Shown here: in pieces, positions 44,498 through 55,984 of the stretch
Layout: each line of letters opens with the position of its first letter
Position numbering within the stretch: position 1 is the stretch's first letter
NCBI GenBank assembly: GCA_024345305.1
Contig: BRON01000009.1
Coordinates: forward strand, 310,001 to 374,000
Source of the DNA: Mrakia gelida
Lineage: Eukaryota > Basidiomycota > Tremellomycetes > Cystofilobasidiales > Mrakiaceae
Length of the DNA stretch: 64,000 nucleotides
Direction of reading: 5' to 3'
Notes under the pieces: model-generated
Databases searched by the model: none
Told to the model about the DNA's origin: nothing
What the model saw: only the letters and a program-made list of their open reading frames with translations
Translations under genes and position numbers: made by a program

Positions 44498-44860
44498 GGT
44501 TGGTTGGGTCTGGGGAGAGGGGGATGAATGGGATGTTTCGTTCTTTGGTTTTGGTTTTGGTTTTGGGGGGTTTGGGGTGGGAAGAGGGAGACGGAGGGAG
44601 GGAGGGAGGGAGGAAAGAGACGCGTCTCGACTCGATCCGAGTTTGGAGTTCGGGTCGAGAGAGGAAGACGACGAGAGGAGAGAAGCACTGACAGACCTCT
44701 CTGAAACCTCGACACAAGCAGGAAGGCCCGAATCGTCACCGAACAGAAAAGTTTCGATCCCAACCGCTCGCTCTCGCTTCGTGCCTTCAAATCCCAAACC
44801 CAAAAGCTCGTTCTTCTCCCCTCCCATCCTCCCCTCCACCACCCAACACCATCACCCACC
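44498..44860. other. Intergenic region after ERV41
   Basis: About 360 bases, G-rich at first (GGTTTTGGTTTTGGTTTTGG near 44548, then GGAGGGAGGGAGGGAGG) and C-rich before the next gene. The G-triplet runs could form a quadruplex on the plus strand. An open frame crosses the whole region on the plus strand but has no recognisable protein. Confidence 0.4.
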
Positions 44861-45434
44861 ATGTCCCAACCCCATCGTCTCCCCTCCTCCCTCCCCCAAA
44901 CCCAAGATCCTCACCTCAACCCAACTCAAAGCTCAGCGCAAGAAACGAACCAAAGCGGGAGGGGCGTCGAGCTCGACTTCGACTTCGAGGCCTTCACCTT
45001 ACGGCCAGCGATCTTCAGCCTTTGCATTCACTCCTTTGAGATCTTTCGAGAGACCTCCGGAGAGTAGGAAAAGGTTCCCTTATACGCCTGGTACGTCTCT
45101 CTTCCCCTCTCTCACTCTCTCTCGACTCGCCGCTGACCGCGACGTGCTTCGTTTCGTTTCGCTGACCTCTCTCTCTCCTTCCCCCCCCCTCCCCCCATCC
45201 CCCTCCTCTCTTCTTCCCTTTTCGCATTCGCTTCGCTCCCGCACAGACGCTCCCGCAACAGTCTCCCTCCTCCTGCAGCGATTCATCGACGAAGGCAAGG
45301 ATCCCGTGAAAGCGTTCGTCGCTTGGTCGTGGGACAACATCAGGAGGATGGATGTCATTGCGGCGGAGATTGAGGAAAAGGAGAGGAGGTCTAGGGCTGC
45401 TATGAAGGCTATGTGGAATGAGGTTTATGAGTAG
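44861..45434 (+). CDS. Small conserved-looking protein of unknown function
   Basis: The last exon (RFIDEGKDPVKAFVAWSWDN, IRRMDVIAAEIEEKERRSRA, AMKAMWNEVYE) looks real: it is amphipathic and not low-complexity, and it joins through a clear intron (YTP, then GTACGT... GCACAG) to SSAFAFTPLRSFERPPESRK. The start is less certain. The well-placed ATG at 44861 (CACCC ACC ATG) is in a different frame from that exon. An intron of about 61 nt starting GTCTCC near 44877 and ending CTCAG near 44937 would join MSQPHR to KKRTKAGGASSSTSTSRPS in frame. The product would be about 130 residues with a basic N-terminus. I do not recognise the family. Confidence 0.5.
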
Positions 45435-46384
45435 GGGTTCAGGGGAGGAGGGAGGGGGGGAAGGAGGGAGGGGAAGAGGGGAGGGGGGGAAAAGAGGAGC
45501 GAGGGAGCGGTTTGGGGAGGGTTTGAGGACTTGTTGCGTTGGGTGGGGGTGGCAATGGGAGATGTCTATGTTTCTTTCAAAGGTTGGTTGGGTTTTGAAG
45601 TGAGCGAGGGCGAGATGCTTGGAAAGAGGACGAGATTTGCTTCGCTTCTCAGGGCGTCACCGGCTTTCTTGTTCGTTCGTCCGTCGTGTCCCGCTGTTTT
45701 TTCTCGTTTGGTCTCGCTCTCTCGGGTTCTTTTATGGTACGGCTCCGCTCGGGAAGAGACAGGAAAGAGGAGAAAGAGGCTGGGAGGAGAGGATGGGAGA
45801 GAGGGAAAGTCGACGCGACGTCGAGAACTCAAGTGGGGCGGTGGATGTTTGCGAGGGAGGAAATTGGAGAGAGCGAGAGGGGTCATAGAGATCGAGTACG
45901 TAGAGTAGGTCCTGAATGGTTCGAGTTGTGGTTTGAGAGCTTAATTGTCGCGACGAGGGAGTGACAAAGGGGAGGAAGGAAGAGACACGTCGAGGTCAGT
46001 GAGTTCTTCGTCGTCGTCGACTTCAGAGGTTGCGGAGATCGGACTGACCTTCATGGGGGAATATATATGTAAGCAGGTGTCGACGTAGGACCTGAGCCGA
46101 TGGAGGAAGGTTGTGTTGCGAGGAGGAGACGAAGAGACGGCGAACGAAGGAAGGACGCGTCGGCGTCGAGGCTGGAGGGAAGACGAGGACGAAGACGAAG
46201 GAGTGCGAGGTCGGTCAGTGTTGACGGGGTAGGAGATTCATCAGATCGATAAGAGATCGAAGGGAAAAAAACGCGTACTTAGGATGCTGAAGAGAGAAAA
46301 AAGAGCGTGGAAGAAGCGATGGATCAGCCTGCAGTTCGACGCGACAGGCGCGAGTTCGAAGACAAACAGAGAACGATTTACCAC
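45435..46384. other. Intergenic region between the unknown gene and F-box D
   Basis: About 950 bases. The first third is G-rich 3' UTR-like DNA. The last part (46284-46384) is the 3' UTR of F-box D, with a minus-strand intron (GTAAATCGTTCTCTG... CTTCAG) matching the one after F-box C. In between, near 45985-46260, intron-like pieces with CTGAC and ACGCGT occur without a recognisable protein. Confidence 0.4.
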
Positions 46385-47359
46385 TCAGAGAACGATCTTC
46401 CTGACCACTACCGAGATGTGCTTCATCCTATCCTCCATCTCCTCTGCGGTCAACGTCGTCGTCTTTCGCATGAACACGTCGACTTTGTGCATCTCCTCCT
46501 CCGACTCGACGACCACGTCCGCGTGCACCTCGCCGGGGGAAGAAGCCACATGTGTGGGGTCTTCCATCAGGATGAGTTTGATAGGATGGAGAATCTGAGT
46601 CGGATCCTGGTTGTGGTCGGCGAACGGATGCGATAACTCAAACGAGATCGTCCATCTCGACGAACCGAAGGGGTTGCTTCGAAGCCAAAAATTGGGTGCT
46701 GAGTTGACCAGTCGAAGATGGGAGAGTCGAGTCCATGCCTCGATCTGGGGGCTTCCATCATCGAGATCGAGGTAGTAGGGCGCCGTGTTAGGTGAAGTGA
46801 TGAAGGCGAAATGGACTGGTTGAAGGGGAGAGCGAGACGTCCAACGAAGAACCACGCGAAGCTCAGCGATGGATTCGGAGTAGCTCTGAAGGCCAAGTGT
46901 TCCAATTCGATGTGACCCTCGCCGTGTCGATGGGAGTGAAGGATGGGCATCGTTTCGGACGATCGGGGTGCGTCGAAGAGGAAGGTGAAGGTGTTGATGC
47001 GACGCAGGGAGAGGGCGTCGTTGACTTGAGCTGACGAGCTCGCGTCCTGTAGAAGGACCAAGAACAGTGGCATAATGAGCTGTGAGCACTCTCTACTACG
47101 CCTGAATGTAGAAACAGGGGCTCTGAGACGGACTCAATCTCGTACAGAACATCTGCTCCAACCTCTCGTACCCTTCGACCTCAACATCTCGATACAACAG
47201 CTCCGAAGCGATCTCGAGGAACTCGAAACTGACTCGGCAGCACCTTCCGAGAGTTTGAGTGTCGGCGAGGGAGAGGATGGAGCGTTTGAGCTCGACGGGG
47301 AGGGAGGAAAGAGATCGAGAAGAGGGGAGGGAGGAGGAGGGAGGGAGGAGCGAGCTCAT
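46385..47359 (-). pseudogene. F-box-like gene, copy D, reading frame interrupted
   Basis: Exon 1 is nearly identical to copy C: MSSLLPPSSSLPSSRSLSSL, PVELKRSILSLADTQTLGRC, CRVSFEFLEIASELLYRDVE, YERLEQMFCTR. Exon 2 begins DASSSAQVNDALSLRRINTF and continues to NPSLSF, after which homology jumps to another frame (RWTSRSPLQPVHFAFITSPN, then WTRLSHLRLVNSAPNFWL, ending MKHISVVVRKIVL). The change falls around 46843-46865, where copy D differs in length from copy C. The position is not the one disrupted in copy C, so the two were damaged independently if these are true indels. Copy E is continuous across the same place. A 3' UTR intron follows the stop. Classed as a probable pseudogene; a short unrecognised intron cannot be excluded. 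Confidence 0.58.
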
Positions 47360-47781
47360 CAAAAGTTGCGAGGGAAGCCTTTGGAGCTGGGATGAAGGGA
47401 GTTTCGTTGGGGTTTCGAGGTGGACCAGTTGGAAGGGCTATAGGAGAGTTCGTAGACGAAATCAAAAAAAGTTTCCTGCGAGCTTGGGTGGTAGGGTGGG
47501 TGGCAGTTGAAAGTCAAGAGGAGTTCAAGGTTGCCCTTGAGCTCGCGAAAGCTTCAACGAGACCCTCCCTCTGATGGCCACAGGATATCCGACAGAGCTC
47601 GGATGATTTTCGGAGTCTGACCCAGATCTTTCTGAGACTCTTCGGTTCCAGATTCTGTAGAAAAATCCTGACAAGATGATATTTTCCCCTTCCGGTCGAA
47701 ATGTCTAGACGCCCCCCTCCCTCCCCTCGTTGACCTCCAACGACCAACATCTCGCTTCGAGCAGAGTCTCTTTCGCTCACC
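47360..47781. promoter_or_regulatory. Divergent region between F-box D and the Zn2Cys6 gene
   Basis: About 420 bases. The part near F-box D keeps patches of the upstream sequence shared with copies C and the 17.1 kb relic (GGGAGTTTCGTTGGG; AGTTGAAAGTCAAGAGG). The rest is the leader of the transcription-factor gene, C/T-rich near 47705. Confidence 0.45.
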
Positions 47782-50700
47782 ATGTCCGAGTCCTCCAGCT
47801 CTTCAGGTATCAAAGATAAGGACTTCAGCAACAACAAGAAGGGAGAAGGTCAGTTTCTTCTGCCCACGTCTTCTCGTCGACCCCGCTCGGCTCATCCTGA
47901 CCCGCTTCCTTCTTCTCGTTCGTCCTTCTTGTAGGAGAGAAGAAGAAGCCAGTGGTCGTCAAAGCACTCAGTAAGCAGATTGCACTAAGACTAGCTACTG
48001 CGAGAGACGAGAAGCTGATCTTCATCGTTCACTTCTACAGGAGCTTGCGTTCGTTCTCAACAGCTCGACGCTTTCCTCGTTCAGTCGAGCTCACGGCTAA
48101 CCCTTCCTCCCTCCCCTTCCCTGGCAGAACAACTGTCGAGCTACTCGGACTAGATGTATAGGATGCGACGACCCTCCTTGGTGAGTATACTTTTCCTGGC
48201 TCACTCTCGTAGCATAGGAGCCCCGGCGAGGCGAGAGAGGAAAGCAGCAGCGGAGCATCCATGGAAGATCCGCGACGAGTTTGGTTCATCTTCTCCCCTT
48301 CTCTGGCTGACCGTTCTCGTTCTTCATCTCTTTCCAATTCCCCAGCAAACGATGTACGAACGCCAACCTGGACTGCGTCTTCGAAAAACCTCCGAGGGAT
48401 CCAGGAGTAGAGGCTACAGAGTTCGTCCCATCTCTCGCTTCTCCTCTTTGCCTGCCTCGTCGTCTGTCTCTTTCGAGCACTGAATCTCGCATTTCTGGTC
48501 CTTGCAGACGGATCCAAGGTCTCGAGAGGGAGATGGGAGGAGTTCAGTCGGCCCTCAGTGAAATTCTCGCACACATTCGCGCCGGTTCTTCGATGGCACC
48601 TCCTCCCGTCCCGTCCCTCCTCCCCAGCTACCCTCGCCAACCTCAACAGCAACCATGGAACGCCTCCCCACCCCTCATGTCCCCTCCTCCACACCCCACT
48701 CCCAACTCGTCAAGCTTTCCCGCCAACTTCATCACCTCCTTCAGCCACTATCAAAGCCCATCCTCAACGTCCTCCCAAGCTCCCTCGACCGCCTTTCAGA
48801 ACGTCCATCAGCAACAGCTTCCCTACCCACCATCAACTCTCCAGCCACCTCCTACCCATCTCGCTCCAATACGACACCTCGCTCCCATCCCAGTCAACGC
48901 CTCTGCGTCTTCCTCCTCCTCCTATCCACCGCATCAACCTCCCGTTCGTCCTCACTCGCCAGCACGCTCAGACGCCTCGTCGGACGCAGGAGGCGAACTC
49001 CCCCCCTCCGCTCTCCTCGCACCTCTCTCCTCCATCCAGAGTCTCGCCGAAGCAGCATCGGAACGAGAGCGCGTGCCCGAGTGGTCGAAGAAACGCGACC
49101 TCGGAGAGAGCAACGGAAACGGTCACGCTGGAGGATCAGCTCTCAAACGCGTCAAGTTCGGAGACGTCTCGTCGAGAGGAACGAAGCCTGAGCTGCTGAA
49201 CTCCGAGGCAGGGCTGGCGAGAGGTCAGGTTCACACGTTCACGAGCTGTTTGGAGGCGGGGTTGATTTCGGACGAGGAGGCGAGGAATCTTCATCGAATC
49301 TACTGTGAGTTCGAGAGATCATCGTGGCTCGTCCTAATTCCTCTCGAGCACTTGATCATGCTTGTTCGATCTTCCGCTCTTTTTTAGGGGGAGGAGCGGA
49401 TCAGTTCTTATCGGTCTTCGATCCCAACGTCGACAACTACGAGAAGTGAGTCCGTCAACGCGCTCTTCGTACCTCTCCCTTTTTCTGACTCGAGCCTCCC
49501 CTTTTTCCTCACAGGATGAAGCGAGAACACCCTTTCTGCTTCTCAGCGATCTGCTACGTCGCTTCGTCGATCGAGGACAACGGCGGTGGGCCCTCGCTTC
49601 CGTCGCAGTCGACGCGTCTCCCCTTTCGCTGACCTCCTGTCTTTCTTTCGACTCCTCCAGGACCCATCTCGGAGAAGCAGCGTCAACTCTGGGATCATCT
49701 CAAACAACAAGCCATGCAGACTCTTTTCAGCAAGACCGTCAAGGTTGGAGCGGTTCAGGCTCTTCGTGAGTTTCGTGTCTCTTCGCTCGTCTCTCGAGCT
49801 CGAGCTGACCCTTCGCCCTCGATTCGCAGTCCTCACATCTGGATGGAACGACTCAGGATGGCTCTGCGGAGGTCATGCTGTCAGACTCGGGATGGATATC
49901 GGCTGCAACGAGGCTTTCTACCAACTCCTCGCGACGGGGATGGGAGCTGGGAAGACGGGAGACGAGCTCGAGGCGGATCGAGTGTTGGTCTCGAAGGCGA
50001 GGGTTGGATTCGTGCTGTTCAACTTCGATAACCAGGTGAGCCCTCTTCGTCTTCTCTCTACCGCTCCGAGGATGAGCTGACTCGACTTCCTCGCTCGCAG
50101 ATGTCCTACGGAAATGGTGTGTCGCGTCGACGAACGAGAAGCGAAAAGCATTCGAACTGACATCTCGTTCCGTTTCCTGCTCAGGTCGTACACCCATCGT
50201 TCAAGTCGACGAGGCGATCCTCCGCTGTCAGGAGCTTCTCAAGCATCCTCTCTCGATCGAAACGGACATCAAGGTCGTCTCGACGACGGAACTCATGACG
50301 ATTCGAGGTTCGTTCTGCTCGCCTCTCCCTCCCTCTTCGTCGACGCGTCGAAGCTGACTTTGTCTCGACTTTCTTTGCGCTTATAGCCAAGTACCACAAC
50401 GAGCTCTCGAAGCTAGTCAACGACGTCACTATCGACGCTTCGACGATCTTGCTTCTCGATCAGGCGAACAAGGAGGTTCACGAGTGGCATCGGAAATGGA
50501 ACGAGTTCAGCTGTTAGTCTTCTCGTCTACTCTTTCTCCCTGCAGTTCGCTCTCGAGCTGACTCGCTTCATCCTTCGTCGCAGCTGCCGTTCCCTTGTCG
50601 TCCGACGATCGAGGGAGGAAACGACTGAGAGAGCAGTCTCTGTTGATTCGTGAGTTTGGTCGCTCGCTCCCCGACAACGTCTCGAGACTGACTTTATCCC

Positions 50701-51997
50701 TTTCTGCGAATCCAGAACGAGAGTACACTAATCTGTTCCACAACTGTACGCGAGCCAACCCGCTTCATCTTCGCACTCGTCTCTGTCCGACGAGCTGACT
50801 CGTCACGTCGCGTCGCTTCCTTTTCACCAGGCTTCGCTCTTCGAGGAGTCCACAACGTAGTCGATGTCCTCAAGATGCCTCTTCCTCAACGAACTCTCGC
50901 CCTCCGTGCTCTTCGAAACGCTCAAGCTGCTTTGGAGATTTGCCTGGCTCCGTAAGTCGGCGTTCTTCCCTCGTCTCCCCTCTTCGCCTCGAGCTGACTC
51001 CCTCCCTCTTTGACCTCGCAGGGACTCGTACCGAAACAACTTCGTCTTCGCGGTCCACTACACCCATGTCACAGCTGCCTTCGTCGGATCTCTCCTCATA
51101 AGGATCGCTCGTCTCTTCCCGAAGGAGCTCGATTTGAGGCAGACGGCGAAGGACGTCGATCAACTCGCAGGGTTGCTGGCCGAAGGTACGCTCGAGCGTC
51201 CGCTTCTCGATTCCCCTGTTCCCTTGGCTAACCTTCGACGATTCTTTCTTTCGATCTCGCAGCCGGAGCAGGTCGTTACGCTCGCTCTCTTCGGCTCATG
51301 CTTCGAAAAGCTCGTCGGCGTCGCGTCGTTCCTCCCTCCTCCGCTCCTCCCTCCATGCCAGGCTCTCCAACCTCTCGATCAAATCCTACCTTCCTCCCAT
51401 CCTCCTTCCCGGACCAACCCAACCTCAACACCAACATCGGCTTCCCTCTTCCTCCTTCTCACGCGTCTTCCTCCCTTTCGACGACCTCGACCAACTTCAA
51501 CGGCGTTCAGGCTCTCGCTTTCGATCCAGCAGCGGCAGGGATCGAAATCGGAGTTGCCGAATCTTCGCCATCGTCGTCGCTGCTCGGGTTCGACTGGGGA
51601 TACGCTCAGGATTTGCTCGGGAGCGTTGGGATGTCCGTGGATGAGGGAGGTGCTCTTCCTTTATGGTTGAGTGATTCGGACTTGGGATCGAATCAGCTGT
51701 TGAGCGGTGGAATGGAGGTCAGTCTCACATCACTTCTTTACTCTCTCTTCTCCTCTCCGTCGCTTCCATCGAAATCCCTCTCGACGCGAAGCTCTCGAGC
51801 TGACTTCTTCTCGCGTGTCTCTAACACAGGACTTCTTCCTCCCCTCCGACATCGATCTCCAACTCGACTTCTACTCGACCAACGGTGGAAGCAGTCAGGG
51901 AGGACAGACTCCAGCAGCTGGTGTCCCGCAGGAGCTTCAGGGAGAGCCGTCGGGAGGAGGTGGAGGAGGGAACAGTTGGGGCGAGTGGAAGCCTTGA
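47782..51997 (+). CDS. Zn2Cys6 transcription factor with fungal-specific TF domain
   Basis: MSESSSSSGIKDKDFSNNKK leads to KPVVVKALRACNNCRATRTR, then CIGCDDPPCKRCTNANLDC and VFEKPPRDPG. The spacing C-x2-C-x6-C-x7-C-x2-C-x6-C is a binuclear zinc cluster, which binds CGG-type half sites. RIQGLEREMGGVQSALSEIL follows as a dimerisation coiled coil, then a Pro/Ser/Gln-rich linker. The middle homology region includes PFCFSAICYVASSIEDNGG, KTVKVGAVQAL, GGHAVRLGMDIGCNEAFYQL, YHNELSKLVNDVTIDASTIL, LFHNCFALRGVHNVVDVLKM and NFVFAVHYTHVTAAF. The C-terminus is Ser/Pro-rich and acidic, a likely activation region, ending GGGGNSWGEWKP. The zinc cluster is spread over four exons, one only 8 nt long. More than ten introns in all. 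The regulated pathway is not evident from neighbours. Confidence 0.87.
48041..48048 (+). other. 8-nt coding microexon (zinc-cluster first cysteine)
   Basis: GAGCTTGC lies between an acceptor (CACTTCTACAG) and a donor (GTTCGT). With one base carried from the previous exon (CTC A) it gives R-A-C, followed by exon 48128-48180 starting N-N-C-R. This makes the canonical RACxxCR zinc-cluster start; skipping it shifts the frame. Confidence 0.78.
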
Positions 51998-52151
51998 TGG
52001 ATGACCTCGCTTTGGTAGATCTACGAACACTGCTAGTGTTTCTTTCGATTTGGTCGATGATTTGACGTTTGCGATCTAACTGGTGGAGCTGAGGTGCGAA
52101 ACAAGCGAAAGCTGCATCGAAGTCAAAGAGAAAGAATGCGACGCGAGCAGT

Positions 52152-53397
52152 CTACCAAGGCAAGTCCTTCCCGTCTTCCCCGATGAATGCTCCCGAGTGA
52201 CCGCCAGCGACCAGGTGCTTTGCGCTGCATGGGCGAAAAGCCCGAGGGTCAGTTGAGTTCGAGGACGACGAGAAACGAGAAACGAGTGGAATGGACGAAC
52301 GCGACTTTTCCACCGTCCTCCGCACTCAAAGCGATTTTGCCTTCAATGACGTCCCCAGCTTTGATGTAGTCTCCCGACATGCTTGTTGCGATGTAGCCCT
52401 GCAGCAATACCGAGGAGAGGTTCAGTTCGTTGAATGACGAGGGGGAGGGAGGAAGAGGAGTCGAACTCACCGGATGATAGCAAACGATGGTGAACCCCTC
52501 ACTCTTCCCGATCTCGTTGTGAAGCCTCTTGAAGAAGTGGTTACTAGCTGATTTACTAAGTCCGTAAGCGACGAAACCGCCTGGTTGAGCTCCTTCGCTG
52601 CGAGGATGGACGAACGTGGAGGGGGAAATCGGACCCGTCAGATTCGGATCTTGTTTCAGAGCAAGAAGAGAACAAGAAAACTCACGAAACGATGGAAGTC
52701 GATGCTAGAACGGAGCTGGTGTAGAAGATCTTCTTTTTCTGGCCCAGTCGAAGGAGAGGGAGGAAGGTTTGAGTGACGAGGATGGGTCCGAAAGTGTTAG
52801 CGTAAAGATCGTTGAGAAGAGTTTGGGTGTCACTGGAGGAGGGGAGAGAAAGTGACGCGTCAGCATGGTAGCTCTAGGATGGAGCGAAAGAGGAAGGTAT
52901 GACTCGCATCTGACTAGCAGTCACTTCGGGAGAGCCTGAAGCTCCAGCGTTCAAGAACAACACGTCGATTCCGTGTTCTCGGACGACGGGAAGGCCAGCG
53001 ACTTCGTTGAAGGCCGACTGGTGATGAGACGAAGGACGACGTCAGATATGTATATCCGCTACAATACTAAGTATGCCATTTTACTCACCTTGATAGACTC
53101 GAGATCCGAAGCCATTTTGACGACCGTGAGTCGTTTGTCCGTCTTCGCGATGTTTTGAAGCTCGATAGCAGCTTCTGGGTTTCGCACGGCTGCGATGATG
53201 TGATTCTTGGGGTCCTGAGCGAGAAGAGCGGTAATGGTGTTGAACCCAATCCCGTCGGGTCGGTTGGCTCCCTGGCAAGTGAACCAAAAAACAAAAGAAG
53301 ACGGTCAGTCGTCGGAGAGTCGCTCTCTCCGACGGATCTCGAGCGAAAGCGAGTCAGAAAAGAAACTCACAGTAATGAGGTAGACGACGCTGGACAT
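52152..53397 (-). CDS. Short-chain dehydrogenase/reductase (SDR)
   Basis: MSSVVYLIT joins to GANRPDGIGFNTITALLAQD, the glycine-rich NAD(P)-binding turn (GxxxxxGIG), then NHIIAAVRNPEAAIELQNIA, VVREHGIDVLFLNAGASGSP (the NAG motif), LYANTFGPILVTQTFLPLLR, the catalytic serine region IFYTSSVLAST, and YGLSKSASNHFFKRL with the catalytic Tyr-x3-Lys. GYIATSMSGDY follows. The best last exon joins (donor GTTCGTCC near 52300) to AKHLVAGGHSGAFIGEDGKD and ends LPW, the usual end of classical SDRs. Without that intron a stop is met at 52249. The substrate is unknown; the sequence resembles single-domain ketoreductase-like SDRs of secondary or lipid metabolism. Confidence 0.83.
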
Positions 53398-54840
53398 TTT
53401 GAAAGTCTGAAAAGTGTTGGGAAGGGGAGGAAGGTGAGGGTGGGTGGTGGTTGATGAGAAGAACGAGAAAGCGTCCAGCGATTTCGCCCTCTTGTACCGT
53501 CTCCCCAAACCCTGGCTTCCGAATCTTCTGCTTTGACATCGGATCACCAAGCCAAAGCAGGAATCAGTAATCATCGAGCTGGGCTTAGAGAGAAGGAAGA
53601 CGTACTCACCCTCGAAGACTGGAGCGAAGCGGCTCGGTTGCAATCGGTCAGCGAGCGAGGCAACCGGTTGCCTTTCGACTTCGACGCGTTGAGTTTCTTC
53701 GTCGAGAAGACACGTCGTCACAACTGGAAGGGGACCGAAGGTTTCTGTGTTCTGTTCCTTGAGCGCTGAGGGAAGGACGAGGGCGAGGGACGAGGTGAGG
53801 AGGGCGAGCGACGGCGTCGTCCGATCAATACCTCCTCAGGTGGGAGAAGGTACTTGGAGCAAGGAATTTCCAGAGTGAAAAGAAGGGAGCATATGCGCGA
53901 CGATTTCTGAGGCTGTAGAAATAGAGCTGGAAGTGGTCGGGAAGGAAGGAGGAGGGAGAAGGAACCGAAACCTCAAAGAGGTGAGCTCGAACTTTCGCTT
54001 TCCCTCCCTGCCTCCCCTCAAGCACCGACCCCACCTGCGGTTAGTTGGGATGGGAAGGGAGGGGTGATCAATAAGTGATGGCTTTTAACGACGAATGACG
54101 GACGAGAGACCGACGCGACCAGTCTCGCGAGAGGACTGACGAGCGCGTGAAGGAAAGGAAAGGGTCGTCAAGATCGAGGCTAGGAGAGGTCGTTAGAGAG
54201 AGATTGTACGTAAGATAGGAAGAGAGAGAGGGAGAGATGAAGCGGGGCTGGGTCGTGATAGAAGGACTAAGCAAGCTCGAAAGCTAATCGAGGGCTGAAA
54301 GGACGGACGAAAGCGAAAGCTATGAGGTTCCCTGATCTTCTATAGGCGGGAAGAGAGCAGCAAACAAGAGAATAAGTAAGTCAGCTCGAGTCGCCGTTGA
54401 TCCAGTTTAGCGCGAAGCTAGAGGAAGAAGGGAGGGGTTCGAGAACCAGCTCGCGCGACCTGGCGTTCCCTGAAGCTCGCCAACGGACGAAGAGAGACGA
54501 CTCACCAGGGACGCAAAGAGAAGATGGGAGGGAGTGATATCCGAGCGACGAGATCGGCGACGAGGTGATCTGTGGACGGGGTGAGGTTTGAGAATGAGAA
54601 AGCGAGTCAGGATTTCGGGCTCCTCGTGGACTGACTTGGAGCAGAAATAAACGTCGAAGCTCACCAGGGGATTGAAGGTTGCGAAGTACCCGTTCTGTTC
54701 GGTTCGTTCGGCAACGCTGATAAATCTACTTGATCCAAAGATGACAAGGTAAGAAAGGAAAGGAGACTGGATCAGCCACGCGAAGGTCTTTCTTCGTCGC
54801 GTCGACGCGACGAAGGGAAACGAACTCACCTCGCAGCGAC
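53398..54840. other. Region between the SDR gene and F-box E
   Basis: About 1.4 kb. It contains the SDR promoter, a repeat copy at about 53935-54035 (separate entry), and then a stretch of intron-like DNA to 54840 on the minus strand (GTGAGT... CTGACC... CAG patterns near 54460-54620 and at 54770-54835). This is probably the spliced 3' UTR of F-box E. An open frame at 54407-54829 (minus) is inside this and not convincing. Confidence 0.4.
53935..54035. repeat. Direct repeat copy 1, flanking F-box E
   Basis: GGTGAGCTCGAACTTTCGCT, then TTCCCTCCCTGCCTCCCCTC and ...CGACCCCACCT, preceded by AGTGGTCGGGAAGGAAGGAG. The same order, in the same orientation, occurs at 55985-56092 just before the TPR-like gene. 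The copies differ at scattered positions. Confidence 0.8.
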
Positions 54841-55873
54841 CTACTGCTTGACCACCACCGAGATATGACCCATCCTCTCCTCCAGCTGAGCAGGCTCCAT
54901 CCAGTGCCCGTTGTCTCGGAGGTCCTTCTCCATCCAGGCCTTGTCCTGCACCGAATGTACGACGACGACGGCCTTCTGCAGTGCTCCGTTGGGAAAGCGT
55001 TGTTCTGGACGGCGGAATCGGAACTGATGCGCATCCGCCAACTCCTCATCGAGGTTATCGGTGAGGGTCCATACCACCCAGTCCGAGATTCGGGAGGGAG
55101 TCTCCTCCGAGCAGAGTGGTTCGGAGAGCTCGTACGTGACCGTCCAGTAGTTCGAAGCGAAAAGTTCCCCGCTGAGATCGAGGCCGACGACCGAGTTGAC
55201 CAGACGAAATGAGAAGATCCTAGGCCATTGGTACAGGTTGTTCCTGAGGTCGATGTTGACACTGCAAAGAGCGTCGACGGTGTTCGGAGGGGCGATGAAG
55301 TCGAAGCGGAGTGGGTCGAAGGGATCGGCCAATCGACCCACGAAGATATGCTCATGTTCTTTCCAGGGCTGGAGTGGAGGATAGGTGATGGTGAAGAGGT
55401 CGAGCTTGATGACTCCTCCTCTGAATCGGTGGGGACGGAGGTAAGGGCATTCCTCTCTGGAGTGCTGCGATCCGTCGCGGATGAGGAAGGTGAAGGTGGA
55501 GATTCGATGGAGGGAGAGAGCCTCGTTGACCTGAGGAGATGAATCTTGCTCCTACGAGAGAGATGAGAGAGAAGAAGAGGGTCGATCAGATACTCTATAG
55601 GTCTATACAGATTGGGGTTGAAGGAGAAGAGAGACGACTCACCCTCGAACAGAACAACAGCTTCAACCTCTGGTGTCCTTCGACCTCGACGTCTCGATAC
55701 AGCAGCTCCGAGGCGACCTCCAAGAACGCGAGACTGACTCGACAGCATATCGCAAGGGTTTGGGTGTCGGCGTGAGTGAGGATGGCCCGTTTGAGCTCGA
55801 TGGGGAGGGAGGGGAGAGGGCGAGGCGAGGGAAGGGAGGAGGAGGAAGGGGAAGAGGACGAGGGAGGCGACAT
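54841..55873 (-). CDS. F-box-like protein, copy E (intact frame)
   Basis: Exon 1: MSPPSSSSPSSSSLPSPRPL, PSLPIELKRAILTHADTQTL, AICCRVSLAFLEVASELLYR and DVEVEGHQRLKLLFCSR. After one intron the second exon is open to the stop: EQDSSPQVNEALSLHRISTF, FRGGVIKLDLFTITYPPLQP, HIFVGRLADPFDPLRFDFIA, FSFRLVNSVVGLDLSGELFA and NYWTVTYELSEPLC, ending LEERMGHISVVVKQ. It belongs to the same subgroup as copies C and D but is the only one of the three with a continuous frame, so it is the best reference for judging the others. The F-box would bind Skp1; no substrate is known. It sits between two direct repeats of about 100 bases and is head-to-head with a TPR-like gene. Confidence 0.72.
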
Positions 55874-55984
55874 CCGAATGGGCGGCTCGACCCCTGAGGA
55901 TGATTTGATGGAGTAGCGGTTCGGAGTAAAGGAAGAGGAGACGAATGAGATGATCGTTGAAAAGTGCCGGAAGGTCGGAAAGTG

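Noticed and set aside
44548..44610. GGTTTTGGTTTTGG run as a telomere-like repeat
   Set aside because: Short, imperfect and internal; better explained as simple-sequence DNA in the ERV41 3' region.
44187..45434. 415-residue open frame overlapping the end of ERV41
   Set aside because: Only its last part is a plausible exon. The first half overlaps ERV41 coding and G-rich 3' DNA in another frame and has no methionine start.
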